From Candidatus Synechococcus calcipolaris G9 (GTDB lineage Bacteria; Cyanobacteriota; Cyanobacteriia; Thermosynechococcales; Thermosynechococcaceae), in assembly GCF_029582805.1 (NCBI RefSeq), contig NZ_JAKKUT010000001.1, forward strand, positions 239,067 to 303,066: DNA of 64,000 nucleotides, in the 5' to 3' direction. The notes under the pieces were generated by a model. The model did no database searches. It saw nothing but the letters and a program-made list of their open reading frames with translations, and was not told the DNA's origin. Position numbers and translations under genes: made by a program. Positions within the stretch are counted from its first letter, which is position 1; each line of letters opens with the position of its first letter. This document shows, one piece after another, positions 16,715-25,829 of the stretch.

Positions 16715-18038
16715 AAATAATACTCTTGATAAACTTAATAAAGTTATCCAATTCGGAATCATTGTAGTTGAGCTTATCTACATCATTTAATTTTTTCTGA
16801 TGTTTTTTACTCTCAATTTTACTCATAATCCATTCTTGTATAATTAAACTATCTAATAGTAAATGAGTTGCCATCCCAATTTCTCGCTCATAACTATAGT
16901 AAGAACCGATTTCTGGGCTAAGCAAGCCAGTCTTTACGCCCATCATTGCGGCTTCAATCGTGGTACTGCTATCAAAAGTAATGTGTAAATCAGACCACTC
17001 CAAAACTATTGGCAATGGTGCATTGCTGGGCACGTCCCATTCTATTGTTCTATTCTTACCAAAGGTTTGCTCTAAGTAATTCAGAACATAGCTAATTTCA
17101 TCCCCTCGTATTTGTACAGGGTGCAACCGAACTAACCAATGATACTTATCACCTTCTGCAAGAATTACATCCTCCAATGCTAAAGGCATAACAAAGTTAG
17201 GCACATACTGAGAATAATTTTCTTTCATCCCCCATTGTAATGAAACCAAGATTTTTGGTTTATCATTCTTCAAACAACGCCACTGCTTCCGTGCTTCTTG
17301 AACTAATTGATCTGCTGGATCATTTCTTAAAAAACGATTCAGCCATGGATGCCCAATACTATAGGTACTAATTACATCATGATCAATTTTTTTTCTTAGA
17401 TTAGAAGCAGTTTTCTGATCCCAGCATAGAAATCCATGGGGAGAAGATTCTAGAATAGTTAAGTCTTTGTAGTTCTTATTATAATAGCCTAAGGCTTGAA
17501 TAAAAATTTCATCGGGATCAATCATGCCATGTTGTAAGTCATATACTAAAATTTTTCTATCGTGACAGGCTTTACATATGTATGTAGTTGGTTGAATACC
17601 AATCACTATTTTTGCGTTGCTTTGCAATAATATATTTTTCCATGAATTTACGAGCTGTGTCTCAATCCAGTTATTTATAATTTTTCTTTTAGTGATTGGT
17701 TTATGAATAAATTTTAATAGGCGGCTTCTAAATTTTGCAGATGCATATATTTCTTCGATCCAAGGAAATTCTATCGGATTTCTGTAAGCTTTATTTCCAA
17801 TTAATTTTGAATAAGGTAAACGTACAATTGACTGAACCGTAAATCCTTGTTTTTCAAGACAATCTCCAAATGAATCTAAAATCTGTGCATAGGCTTGATT
17901 TTTATAAACATAACCGCGATCGTTATCATTACACACAAGTAAAACGTCACACCTTGTTGGTTTTTGCCAGGTATCAGAAAAAATATAGGAAGATAGAGGA
18001 TAGAAAATAGACTTTAGATAATTTAGAACTTTAATCAT
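16707..18038 (-). CDS. Unrecognised GT-B-like protein, probably a surface-polysaccharide glycosyltransferase
   Basis: I do not recognise this 443-residue protein as a named family. The second half reads like a GT-B donor domain: YSIGHPWLNRF, LVSLQWGM, WLVRLHPVQ and a FDSSTTIEAAMMGVKTG segment, resembling the nucleotide-binding part of UDP-sugar epimerases and capsular transferases. A DLQHGMIDPDE motif sits mid-protein. No signal peptide or membrane helix is evident. It is the first gene of the minus-strand block and overlaps the following glycosyltransferase by eight bases, so a role in the same polysaccharide is likely. The assignment is inference from context and fold-like motifs. Confidence 0.55.
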   Translation of the reverse strand: MIKVLNYLKSIFYPLSSYIFSDTWQKPTRCDVLLVCNDNDRGYVYKNQAYAQILDSFGDCLEKQGFTVQSIVRLPYSKLIGNKAYRNPIEFPWIEEIYASAKFRSRLLKFIHKPITKRKIINNWIETQLVNSWKNILLQSNAKIVIGIQPTTYICKACHDRKILVYDLQHGMIDPDEIFIQALGYYNKNYKDLTILESSPHGFLCWDQKTASNLRKKIDHDVISTYSIGHPWLNRFLRNDPADQLVQEARKQWRCLKNDKPKILVSLQWGMKENYSQYVPNFVMPLALEDVILAEGDKYHWLVRLHPVQIRGDEISYVLNYLEQTFGKNRTIEWDVPSNAPLPIVLEWSDLHITFDSSTTIEAAMMGVKTGLLSPEIGSYYSYEREIGMATHLLLDSLIIQEWIMSKIESKKHQKKLNDVDKLNYNDSELDNFIKFIKSIIYE

Positions 18039-18571
18039 CTGTTTTAGTCTGTATAATTTACTTATTTAGAGTAAAACCAGTCTAATCTATAGGGCACCTC
18101 AAAAAATTGCTCGATCTGCTAAAAATAGAGGCTGAAACCATTGAAATCTCGTTTGCGATCTCCCCAAATTTTGAATTAATCGAGGTTCCCTATAAATTAA
18201 AGCCGCGCAGTTAATTTAATGATTACCCAATAACCTTCAAAAAAACGGCTGTACCAGGCTTTATGTCTTGATTGACGCGCTTAGCAATGAGCCAATTATA
18301 GTACATGGGCTGTAAGCCATACCTTGGACAAATCGATCGCGTATGTACTGGAGTAACTATATCACTGGCGGCCATGTTTTTCACCAAGTAGAGCGATCGC
18401 CGATTGACGATTAATTCCCTTGGCCGACCCTCCCAATCTAGGGGAGGCACTTCAGTCACACTAGGATGCTTTCAATGGCAGGGACGATCGCAAGCGAACA
18501 CCGTGAAATCCTAAAAGTGAAATAATAAAGTTTCAGGAAAAAAAGCATTCACAGACTCAGGAGCATACTAG
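18039..18571. other. 533-base gap with an inverted-repeat element and a doubtful small reading frame
   Basis: The left part holds the short inverted-repeat element at 18088-18194. A 78-codon frame on the minus strand (18223-18459) has two near-HIP1 sites and no domain I recognise. It might be a remnant or a real small gene, and I do not call it. The gap marks the return from the A/T-rich island to ordinary composition, and the promoter of the polysaccharide block probably lies near 18040-18100. Confidence 0.5.
18088..18194. repeat. Small inverted-repeat element (MITE-like)
   Basis: The ends are near-perfect inverted repeats: TATAGGGCACCTC at the left and GAGGTTCCCTATA at the right, 12 of 13 bases complementary. 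They enclose about 80 bases with no coding frame. The size and the TA at each outer end resemble a non-autonomous transposable element. Only one copy is in the window, so mobility is inferred. Confidence 0.4.
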
Positions 18572-19501
18572 GTGATCCAACCCAAGGTAATCATTCACGG
18601 TGGCGCAGGCTATTCTCTCCAAGATAAAGGGGGCCTAGAGGCGGTGCGAGGATCCCTGCGGGGCATTGTTCAGCAGATCTACGCCCGACTCCTGCACGGG
18701 GATGGGGCCCTTTCGGCTGCGGCCTTTGGTTGTCGATTACTCGAAGATGAACCCCGGTTTAATGCTGGCACTGGCTCGGTCTTGCAGGCCGATGGCCAAA
18801 TTCGCATGAGTGCATCCCTCATGGATGGTCAAAGCCAGCGGCTCAGTGGTGTGATCAATGTGTCTCGTATTAAAAATCCAGTAGATCTGGCGACGTGGCT
18901 GCAAACCTGCCCCGATCGCGTTCTCTCTGATGCGGGGGCAGCGGAATTGGCCCGAGAACTCCAACTCCCCATTCATAATCCCCTGACGGAACTACGCCTA
19001 GGAGAATGGATGGAGGAACGCAAAGGCAACTTTCAGAGGTCTATGGCGGGGGTGGTGGCCGAATCGGGACGGGGAACCATTGGTGTCGTTGTCCTGGATC
19101 AACAGGGTCATTTAGCAGCAGGAACCTCCACTGGCGGCAAGGGCTTTGAACGCATTGGGCGGGTGAGTGATTCAGCCATGCCTGCCGGGAATTATGCCAG
19201 CGAAATTGCAGCCATTAGTTGCACCGGCATTGGTGAAGATATTATTGATGAATCGTTGGCCAGCCGCATTGTTATCCGAGTAACGGATGGCTTTTCCCTT
19301 TTAGAGGCCTTTGATAAATCCTTCCAGGAAGCTGCTAAACGACAGCGGGATTTTGGGGCCATTGGTTTGGATCACCAGGGGGAGATCGCCTGGGGAAAAA
19401 ACTGTGATGTGCTATTAGCGGCCTATCATGATGGCGATCGCATTGACGATACCCTGGAATTACCTACCGGTCTACAGGTAGGGGTTGCCTCCCAAGGGTA
19501 A
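18572..19501 (+). CDS. Isoaspartyl peptidase / plant-type L-asparaginase
   Basis: The 309-residue product is an N-terminal-nucleophile hydrolase precursor that cleaves isoaspartyl dipeptides and asparagine. It begins with the family's IIHGGAG motif (7-13). FNAGTGSVL lies at 63-71 and SASLMDG at 80-86. The autocleavage site is GT before IGVV, making Thr169 the new N-terminal nucleophile of the beta subunit. STGGKG follows, as in active enzymes. The start is GTG. It stands alone on the plus strand after the polysaccharide island and probably helps recycle damaged peptides or cyanophycin-derived dipeptides, the latter being inference. Confidence 0.92.
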   Translation: MIQPKVIIHGGAGYSLQDKGGLEAVRGSLRGIVQQIYARLLHGDGALSAAAFGCRLLEDEPRFNAGTGSVLQADGQIRMSASLMDGQSQRLSGVINVSRIKNPVDLATWLQTCPDRVLSDAGAAELARELQLPIHNPLTELRLGEWMEERKGNFQRSMAGVVAESGRGTIGVVVLDQQGHLAAGTSTGGKGFERIGRVSDSAMPAGNYASEIAAISCTGIGEDIIDESLASRIVIRVTDGFSLLEAFDKSFQEAAKRQRDFGAIGLDHQGEIAWGKNCDVLLAAYHDGDRIDDTLELPTGLQVGVASQG

Positions 19502-19649
19502 GGTATTCGGAAAACCGTCATAAAACTTAGCTAAATCTCCGCTAGGATCAAATGGGGACTGTTTTTGAATGTTGACTGTCCCAGGCATTTTATGTTGCGA
19601 TGTCAACCCCTGTCTAAAGGATGCCAAAAGAACCATCAAGGAGTTTTTT

Positions 19650-20429
19650 GTGTTTAACACCCTAAGGGCCGACTTCCAAATTATCTTTGAGCGTGATCCC
19701 GCTGCCCGCAATTGGTGGGAAGTGATGTTTTGTTATCCTGGTCTCCAGGCACTCCTGATGCATCGGTTGAGTCATTGGCTATGGTGTTTAGGGATTCCCT
19801 TTATCCCCCGTTTCATGTCCCACATTGGTCGCTTCTTCACGGGAATTGAGATTCACCCCGGTGCCACCATTGGCGAAGGTGTCTTTATTGACCATGGCAT
19901 GGGGGTTGTGATTGGGGAAACGGCGATCATTGGCAACTACTGCCTGATCTATCAGGGCGTTACCCTGGGGGGAACCGGCAAGGAATCCGGGAAACGTCAC
20001 CCCACCCTGGGCGAAAATGTCGTTGTCGGGGCAGGGGCGAAGGTTCTGGGCAACCTCAATATTGGTCAGAATGTACGGATTGGAGCTGGCTCTGTCGTAT
20101 TGCGGGACGTACCCGCAGATTGCACGGTGGTTGGCATCCCTGGGCGGGTGGTTTATCGGGCAGGGGCGAAGGTGGATCCCCTAGATCATGGTCATTTACC
20201 GGACTCCGAGGCCAAGGTTATTCGCCATCTGTTGGATCGCATTGAAGCCTTAGAGGCCCAAGTTCAGAATCCCCAAATTCAGCCAGAAGGGACTATCCCC
20301 CCTGGAGACATCTATACCGATAAGGTACTGGTGGCGGCGAATGTCCCTAGCAACCGCACGGGGAATAATGCCAATCATTGTGTTCGAGATCGGGCCATAG
20401 AAGAGTTTTTGAATGGTTCAGGAATTTAG
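19650..20429 (+). CDS. cysE: Serine O-acetyltransferase
   Basis: The protein transfers acetyl from acetyl-CoA to L-serine, the first committed step of cysteine synthesis. It has an N-terminal helical part ([16 protein letters not shown]) and a left-handed beta-helix of hexapeptide repeats with the active-site [12 protein letters not shown] and GVTLGGTGK motifs. I start it at the GTG at 19650, giving 259 residues, because a GGAG lies just before it and the homology begins there. The same frame extends 27 codons upstream without family similarity. The tail after the hexapeptide domain is longer than in enteric CysE. It converges with the next gene, overlapping by 12 bases. Confidence 0.93.
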   Translation: MFNTLRADFQIIFERDPAARNWWEVMFCYPGLQALLMHRLSHWLWCLGIPFIPRFMSHIGRFFTGIEIHPGATIGEGVFIDHGMGVVIGETAIIGNYCLIYQGVTLGGTGKESGKRHPTLGENVVVGAGAKVLGNLNIGQNVRIGAGSVVLRDVPADCTVVGIPGRVVYRAGAKVDPLDHGHLPDSEAKVIRHLLDRIEALEAQVQNPQIQPEGTIPPGDIYTDKVLVAANVPSNRTGNNANHCVRDRAIEEFLNGSGI

Positions 20430-21560
20430 CTGACAACAAGCCTGAAACATTTCTAGGTATTTGGGCCCGAGAACCGGCCAACTGAAGCGATCGCGGATGG
20501 ATTGACGACGTTGGGCCATGGTTTCTGGGCTGAGGGGCTGCCGTAATAATTCCGGCAACTGTTGGGCGATCGCCCCCGGTTGGGAAAAATCTCCATAGTA
20601 GCCCTGATCTCCTAGGACGTAGCGCATGACCGGATGATCATGGACAAAGCAGGGTAATCCCTGGCTCAAGGCCTCTAAATAGACGCGGCCAAATCCCTCC
20701 TGCAAGGAAGCGAGGGCAAAGAGATCCGCTGCTTGATAATAGTCCAGCACTTGGTCTGAGGGGACGGAGCGGGCCGTAAATCCTGTCTCTCCCAATTGCT
20801 CCTGGGCCTGCTGAATATGGATCTCACTACCAGGGGGCATATGGCCTAAAAGTACGAGAAAGGGGCGGGGTTCCGGTAACTGGGCAATTTCATTAATGAG
20901 ATAATCCATCCGTTTATGACTCTGGGGATCAATGGCCCCCACACTTAACACGATTGGGCGATCGCCCGGTAAATGAAGTTTTTTGCGTCGTTCTTGACGT
21001 TGGTGCGGGTCATAGCTGGGTTCCCCTAGGGGGACATCAATGCCGTAGGGAACCATAAATTGTCGTTGCTGGGGTTCACCGGCCCCTAGGGCCAGATCCC
21101 GAAAGTAGGGAGTGACCTGATGGACAAAATCCGTCCGGGGAAAATTGGGCCCGATGGGCGCGCCATTGGAAAACAGCAGGTGATAGGGAACCCCGATCCA
21201 TTTTCGCCAATAGTAGAGTTGAAACCCCAAGTTGGAATCACTATAAAAAATAACCTGGGGCCGCAACCGCCGGATCCAGGGAACTAGGGGCAAGACCGAA
21301 GACAATTGCTCTACCACATAACCATTGCGGCGGATTCCCCGGCCAATTCTCTCCGCTAGGGGACTCGTGCGCGGAATCGTCCAGAGGCAATGTTCCCGCT
21401 CGCTATCCTCTCCCGCTCCCTTAAATAAATGGAGGTCTAGGCCGTCTAAATCCTGAAGATGATCAAAGCAGTTACGGGCAAAGGTTTCCAGTCCGCGGTT
21501 CATAATGCCAACCCCGGTACAGACCAAAAAGACCCGTAGGGGGTGGGGCGATCGTGTCAT
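20418..21560 (-). CDS. GT4-family glycosyltransferase
   Basis: This 380-residue protein shows the GT4 pattern. A Rossmann N-terminus with [10 protein letters not shown] binds the acceptor. The donor-side strand [10 protein letters not shown] is followed by KRMDYLI, and an E-x7-E-type motif lies in [16 protein letters not shown], where retaining enzymes hold the nucleotide sugar. There are no membrane segments. The gene follows carA by 20 bases on the same strand, yet its function is unrelated, so it may simply be read through. Unlike the two A/T-rich glycosyltransferase blocks, it has ordinary composition and several HIP1 sites, so it is probably a resident gene. Confidence 0.82.
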   Translation of the reverse strand: MTRSPHPLRVFLVCTGVGIMNRGLETFARNCFDHLQDLDGLDLHLFKGAGEDSEREHCLWTIPRTSPLAERIGRGIRRNGYVVEQLSSVLPLVPWIRRLRPQVIFYSDSNLGFQLYYWRKWIGVPYHLLFSNGAPIGPNFPRTDFVHQVTPYFRDLALGAGEPQQRQFMVPYGIDVPLGEPSYDPHQRQERRKKLHLPGDRPIVLSVGAIDPQSHKRMDYLINEIAQLPEPRPFLVLLGHMPPGSEIHIQQAQEQLGETGFTARSVPSDQVLDYYQAADLFALASLQEGFGRVYLEALSQGLPCFVHDHPVMRYVLGDQGYYGDFSQPGAIAQQLPELLRQPLSPETMAQRRQSIRDRFSWPVLGPKYLEMFQACCQLNS

Positions 21561-21580
21561 GGCAAATCTTATTCACAGGG

Positions 21581-22747
21581 CTAGGGTGTACTCTTAACCT
21601 TCTTTTGATGATACTCCCGCATCTGCTGCACAAACTTACCAAATAGATAATCGGCATCGTGGGGCCCCGGACTGGCTTCGGGGTGATACTGCACGGAAAA
21701 GAGGGGCAAATTGGTATGCTCTAATCCGGCAATGGTTTGATCATTTAAGTTGAGGTGGGTAACGGTGACACCCGTATCACTTAGAGAGTCTGGGGAAATA
21801 GCAAACCCATGGTTTTGGCTGGTAATTTCCACTTGCCGATCCAGTCCCGCCGGCTGATTGAGCCCCCGATGGCCAAACTTGAGCTTGAAGGTATCTGCCC
21901 CCAAGGATAGCCCCAAGAGTTGGTGGCCTAAGCAAATGCCAAACATCGGTCGCCCTGCCTCTAGAAGTTCCCGGGCCGTGGTAATCCCTTCTTGGACGGC
22001 GGCGGGATCCCCTGGGCCATTGGAGAGAAAAATACCATCGGGATTGTGAGCTAGTATCTCGGCAGTTGAGGTATCTGCTGGCACAACAATGATCCGGCAA
22101 CCATAGCTGGCTAAACGACGCAGAATATTGCGCTTAACTCCAAAATCGATCGCTACTACAGTTAGGGGAGACTCGGTATGTGGATTTGCCTTGGGGCTAA
22201 ATTCCCAGGCAGTGGCGGTGGGTTCTGTCCATTCATAGGCCGTTGTTGTTGAAACCACCTTAGCCAGATTGAGTCCCTGCATACTGGGGGCGGTCTGTAC
22301 TTTTTGGAGGAGTTCTAGGGGATCTAAAATTTCCGTGGAAATGGCCCCATTCATGGCTCCGGTGGTGCGGATCTTGCGGGTGAGGGCGCGGGTATCAATC
22401 CCATAAATTCCCGGCAGACCATGTTCTTTGAGGTAGGCCGTTAGGGACTGCTGCGATCGCCAATTACTTGGTTCCAAACAAATATTACGGGCGATCGCTC
22501 CCCGTGCTTGGGGCCGGAGGGATTCTTCATCTTCAGAATTAATGCCCGTATTTCCCAATTCCGGATAGGTAAATGTGACAATTTGGCCACAGTAGCTTGG
22601 ATCCGTTAATACTTCTTGGTAGCCGGTCATGCCGGTATTAAAAACAACTTCCCCCACCGTTGTCCCGGGCGCACCAAAGGACCAGCCGGAAAAAACCGAG
22701 CCATCCGCTAAAACCAATAGAGCTGCTGGGAAATCGGGATGCGCCAT
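21581..22747 (-). CDS. carA: Carbamoyl-phosphate synthase small (glutaminase) subunit
   Basis: The 388-residue subunit hydrolyses glutamine and feeds ammonia to CarB to make carbamoyl phosphate for arginine and pyrimidines. The N-terminal CPSase domain begins [16 protein letters not shown]. The C-terminal class I glutaminase has the FGICLGHQ nucleophile-cysteine motif and the [10 protein letters not shown] histidine-glutamate motif. I start it at the ATG at 22747, preceded by AGG at about eight bases. Two in-frame codons upstream (22753, 22768) are alternatives and add at most seven residues. carB is not in the window. Confidence 0.95.
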   Translation of the reverse strand: MAHPDFPAALLVLADGSVFSGWSFGAPGTTVGEVVFNTGMTGYQEVLTDPSYCGQIVTFTYPELGNTGINSEDEESLRPQARGAIARNICLEPSNWRSQQSLTAYLKEHGLPGIYGIDTRALTRKIRTTGAMNGAISTEILDPLELLQKVQTAPSMQGLNLAKVVSTTTAYEWTEPTATAWEFSPKANPHTESPLTVVAIDFGVKRNILRRLASYGCRIIVVPADTSTAEILAHNPDGIFLSNGPGDPAAVQEGITTARELLEAGRPMFGICLGHQLLGLSLGADTFKLKFGHRGLNQPAGLDRQVEITSQNHGFAISPDSLSDTGVTVTHLNLNDQTIAGLEHTNLPLFSVQYHPEASPGPHDADYLFGKFVQQMREYHQKKVKSTP

Positions 22748-22792
22748 AACCATTACCTGAGTTTGCAATCAAAACCTAGCATAATCCTATTC

Positions 22793-23398
22793 TTAAATAA
22801 ATCCCTCCATCATTTCCGTAATGGGTTTTAATTTGGCAGGAGCTTGCAATAGTTCAATGTCCCGAAGCCAGATCACCCCCTGACCGGTAAATTCTATACC
22901 CACCTTGATTAGTCCAGGGGTTTCGTTTTCCGGTTTCAGATGGAAGGGAACTTCACATAAATGCCAATCTTGATTGCCCATCAGTGGGGTGGTGCGGGAA
23001 AATGTCCAACCAAAGGGTTGGGCACGGCTTAAATACATCAGGGCCCCATCCGTTAACGTTGCGGTTCGCACCAGGGCCCGGCACAGAAGTAATTGATCCC
23101 CTTTTTGGGCAGAGGGCACTTCCATCAGCAAATGGGCTTCGGGAATTTCAAAGAGGGGAATGACTTGGGGCCAATGGGCTTCAATGCGCCAGGCAGCCGC
23201 ATCTAGGGTCAGACCCTTATGGCTGAGAGGGGAATCCACGCCGGGACGAAATAGACAAATCCGCTGAAAGGGGGCGGCCGGTTCGGGGACTTGCAGGAGG
23301 GGTGCTAGGGTATCGGCGATCGCCTGTAGTCCTGATTCAACGCCAGACTTGACCCCCGCTTCCACACTGGCTAAGAGTTGATCCCACCAATCAAACAT
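22793..23398 (-). CDS. Conserved hypothetical protein
   Basis: I do not recognise a named domain in this 201-residue protein. It begins with an amphipathic, repetitive helix (WWDQLLASVEAGVKSGVESG) and then looks mostly beta-stranded with many Trp and Pro residues. It ends in WLRDIELLQAPAK and a short acidic helix. No signal peptide is present. It lies between purS and carA, 24 bases upstream of the longest carA frame and 35 bases after purS, so it is likely co-transcribed with both. Its role is unknown. Confidence 0.7.
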   Translation of the reverse strand: MFDWWDQLLASVEAGVKSGVESGLQAIADTLAPLLQVPEPAAPFQRICLFRPGVDSPLSHKGLTLDAAAWRIEAHWPQVIPLFEIPEAHLLMEVPSAQKGDQLLLCRALVRTATLTDGALMYLSRAQPFGWTFSRTTPLMGNQDWHLCEVPFHLKPENETPGLIKVGIEFTGQGVIWLRDIELLQAPAKLKPITEMMEGFI

Positions 23399-23433
23399 TG
23401 GTCCCTCCTTGCATTGGCACTAATTTGGCACTA

Positions 23434-23700
23434 TTAGGATGAGGATACCCGCTCCATGATCTCAAACCGATAGACTTCGATCACCGGATTGGCAAGAATT
23501 TGATCACAAATCTGGGTCAGTTGCTCCTCTGCTGCACCGCGATCGCTGGCAGTTACGGTTAATTCTACATATTTACCGATGCGAACCTGCTGCACTTGGG
23601 GATACCCCAACTGATGGATGCCTGACTGGACAGCAACTCCGGCGGGATCCAGCACCGAAGGCCGCAAAGTAACGTAAACCTTGGCATCAAATTCAGCCAC
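23434..23700 (-). CDS. purS: Phosphoribosylformylglycinamidine synthase subunit PurS
   Basis: The 88-residue protein matches PurS, the small bridging subunit that joins PurL and PurQ in the fourth step of purine synthesis. The pattern KVYVTLRPSVLDPAGVAVQ at the N-terminus and a central RIGKYVELTV strand are characteristic. It starts one base after the SPFH gene stop, so the two are tightly linked. The partner purQ, often adjacent, is not next to it here; a hypothetical gene follows instead. Confidence 0.93.
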   Translation of the reverse strand: MAEFDAKVYVTLRPSVLDPAGVAVQSGIHQLGYPQVQQVRIGKYVELTVTASDRGAAEEQLTQICDQILANPVIEVYRFEIMERVSSS

Positions 23701-23701
23701 C

Positions 23702-24661
23702 CTACGCTCCCAGGCTGCGATCGCTGATTAAGGATTTCATCCCTTCTAGGGTGGCGGGAATGGACTGGGGATCCATAAACATCACCTTACTGCTATCACT
23801 TTTACCAATGACTTTACCCATATCCAGGTAGCCCTGGGCAACCAAAAATTTCAGAGCCTCTTGGTTTTTCGGATCATCCCTGAGAACCTTGGCAATCACC
23901 TGCATGGCTTCTGCTGTCCCTTGGGCCCGCAAAATTTGATCCTGCCGCTCCGCTTGAGCCCGCAGGATAACTACTTTTTGATCGGCTTCGGCCGCGAGAA
24001 GAACCGCTTTTTGATCCGCTTCGGCCGCTAATATTTGGGCTTCCGCTTTCCCCTGGGCACTATTAATGGCGGCATCCCGCTCCCCTTCCGAGGTTAGGAT
24101 GGCAGCCCGTTTACGACGTTCGGCAGTCATTTGCATTTCCATGGATTCCTGAACCGCCTTGGAGGGAACAATATCCCGCAATTCCACCCGGTTCACTTTC
24201 ACGCCCCAGGGATCCGTGGCCACGTCTAAATCATTAAGGAGGGTTTCATTTACCTGGGAACGAGCCGTAAAGGTTTCGTCCAGTTCCAGTTTGCCCATCT
24301 CTGCCCGAATTTGGGTTAAAACCAGGTTGACCATGGCCATTCTCAGATTTTCCACCTTGTAGTAGGCCCGCTCCATGTCGATAATCCGCCAATAGACCAC
24401 CGCATCCACACTGATGGCCACGTTATCACGGGTAATACATTGCTGAGGGGGAATATCTAGGACTTTTTCGCGGATGGTTTCGTGATAGACCACCCGATCT
24501 AAGACGGGTAGGACAAAATTGAGTCCTGGCTCCATGCGGCCTTTATAACTGCCTAACCGCTCCACTAGGGCCATGTTGCCCTGATTAATAATCCGCACAG
24601 AACTGGCAACTCCGGAACCCCCGATCGCCAGTAAAAATAAAAAGCCAATAAATTCACCCAT
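23702..24661 (-). CDS. SPFH/band-7 membrane protein (stomatin/QmcA type)
   Basis: The 319-residue protein has one N-terminal membrane helix (about 3-24). A band-7 domain follows (about 25-180), with [23 protein letters not shown] and a later [12 protein letters not shown] strand. Next is a long alanine- and glutamate-rich coiled coil (about 185-260). Within it, AAEADQK occurs twice in succession and an RAQ motif recurs, pointing to a duplicated heptad unit. Such proteins form membrane scaffolds that often modulate FtsH-type proteolysis; the partner is not indicated. It is transcribed ahead of purS. Confidence 0.88.
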   Translation of the reverse strand: MGEFIGFLFLLAIGGSGVASSVRIINQGNMALVERLGSYKGRMEPGLNFVLPVLDRVVYHETIREKVLDIPPQQCITRDNVAISVDAVVYWRIIDMERAYYKVENLRMAMVNLVLTQIRAEMGKLELDETFTARSQVNETLLNDLDVATDPWGVKVNRVELRDIVPSKAVQESMEMQMTAERRKRAAILTSEGERDAAINSAQGKAEAQILAAEADQKAVLLAAEADQKVVILRAQAERQDQILRAQGTAEAMQVIAKVLRDDPKNQEALKFLVAQGYLDMGKVIGKSDSSKVMFMDPQSIPATLEGMKSLISDRSLGA

Positions 24662-24769
24662 GGCCCCTGTCCTCCCGGATTTTAATGACTAAGCCCACTG
24701 ACCTATAGTAAGGGCGATCGCCCCTATGTCCTAGCCTAGGCCAAATTGACCAGAGAAGAAATGGAGAAC

Positions 24770-24985
24770 CTAGCCTTCCGCATTAAGAAAGGGTAAAAAT
24801 GCCATGATTCGGGCCCGTTTAATCGCAACGGCCAACTGTCGCTGCTGTTTTGCCGTTAGCCCTGTCACCCGCCGGGGGAGAATCTTACCCCGTTCGGTAA
24901 TGAACCGCCGCAGTAAGTCCACATCTTTGTAGTCAATGGGATCTCCGGGTTTGACAGGAGAAATACGCCGACGATAAAAAGCCAT
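24770..24985 (-). CDS. rpsR: 30S ribosomal protein S18
   Basis: The 71-residue protein carries the S18 core [25 protein letters not shown] and the basic [10 protein letters not shown] tail. It binds S6 and 16S rRNA on the platform of the small subunit. It follows rpmG by 56 bases, an rpmG-rpsR arrangement common in cyanobacteria and chloroplasts. Full length; no oddities. Confidence 0.96.
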   Translation of the reverse strand: MAFYRRRISPVKPGDPIDYKDVDLLRRFITERGKILPRRVTGLTAKQQRQLAVAIKRARIMAFLPFLNAEG

Positions 24986-25041
24986 AGAATCTAAGTTTCC
25001 CTACTGAATAGATTGCGAATAGATGAGGTTACGCGAGTGCT

Positions 25042-25236
25042 TTATTTGATTTCTTTATGGACGGTGTGCTTGTTGCAGTGGGTGCAGAATTTTTTCAACT
25101 CAAGCCGAGCCGTTGTGGTACGACGATTTTTTGTTGTCGTGTAGCGGGAAACCCCCGGCGATCGCTGGGCCGAGTTTGTCCGACATTCTGTACATTCCAG
25201 GGTAATGATGATCCTGGATCCTTTTGCCTTCGCCAT
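25042..25236 (-). CDS. rpmG: 50S ribosomal protein L33
   Basis: The 64-residue protein has the zinc-binding form of L33: CTEC near 15-18 and CTHC near 52-55 around a basic [11 protein letters not shown] segment. It is the first of the rpmG-rpsR pair, 54 bases after the RDD-domain gene. Confidence 0.95.
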   Translation of the reverse strand: MAKAKGSRIIITLECTECRTNSAQRSPGVSRYTTTKNRRTTTARLELKKFCTHCNKHTVHKEIK

Positions 25237-25290
25237 GGATTTTGCCTAACTTTACGTGTAAGTACTCTGCGGTGGGCCGGTCTATTATTA

Positions 25291-25827
25291 TTACACATCT
25301 TTCCGCAGTTTTGACATAATCTGAATCAGTTTTCGATCCAGTGAAAATCCCCGATAGCAACGATAGACCTCCGTTGCCCCCAGGCGATCGTGGAGGGTGC
25401 GATGGCGTTCATCCACCCAGGCAGGGGCACAGTTAATCAGCAGGGGAGCTAATAACAATAAAACCGTAAAGCCGCGGCCAAAGGTTTCTAAAACCACCAG
25501 AGTCAGCAGGGCACAGACCCCCATCACCAGTTCCCGCTTGTTCAAAGAAATAAAATCTGGGGTTCGCCCCCGCCGATCCAATAAACGTACATCCATTAAC
25601 CAATGGCCGGGACTTTGACCCCTATTGCGATTGACAAAGGCCACCCGCAGCCCCCACCAGGCAATAAAAAACACCAGAATTTGGGCCCACTGAATTGCCG
25701 CTCCGGGAGAATAGCCGAGAACACTAAACAGCCAGGCTAAGAGAAAATCAATCATCGTGGCCGCCCCCCGTCGCCAGGGTTGGGCCAAGGGTAAGGGGGG
25801 AGGGATTTGGCGGGAAATTGCACCCAT
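25291..25827 (-). CDS. RDD-family membrane protein
   Basis: The 178-residue protein has three or four hydrophobic helices (about 27-43, 45-62, 100-118, 120-132). The RDD hallmark residues are Arg in WRRGAATMIDFLLAW near the first helix and two Asp residues in the helix and loop. A loop GQSPGHWLMDVRLLDRRG follows, as in other RDD proteins. The function of the family is not well defined; transport or stress roles have been proposed. It starts two bases after murE, so it is probably translated from the same message. Confidence 0.82.
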   Translation of the reverse strand: MGAISRQIPPPLPLAQPWRRGAATMIDFLLAWLFSVLGYSPGAAIQWAQILVFFIAWWGLRVAFVNRNRGQSPGHWLMDVRLLDRRGRTPDFISLNKRELVMGVCALLTLVVLETFGRGFTVLLLLAPLLINCAPAWVDERHRTLHDRLGATEVYRCYRGFSLDRKLIQIMSKLRKDV

Positions 25828-25829
25828 AA

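Noticed and set aside
18223..18459. 78-codon minus-strand frame between the island and the peptidase gene
   Set aside because: No recognisable domain and no clear ribosome-binding site; it may be a remnant, so it is described only in the gap entry.
24712..24723. GGGCGATCGCCC between rpsR and the SPFH gene as a terminator
   Set aside because: It is an extended HIP1 palindrome without a T run on either strand; HIP1 sites are scattered everywhere here.
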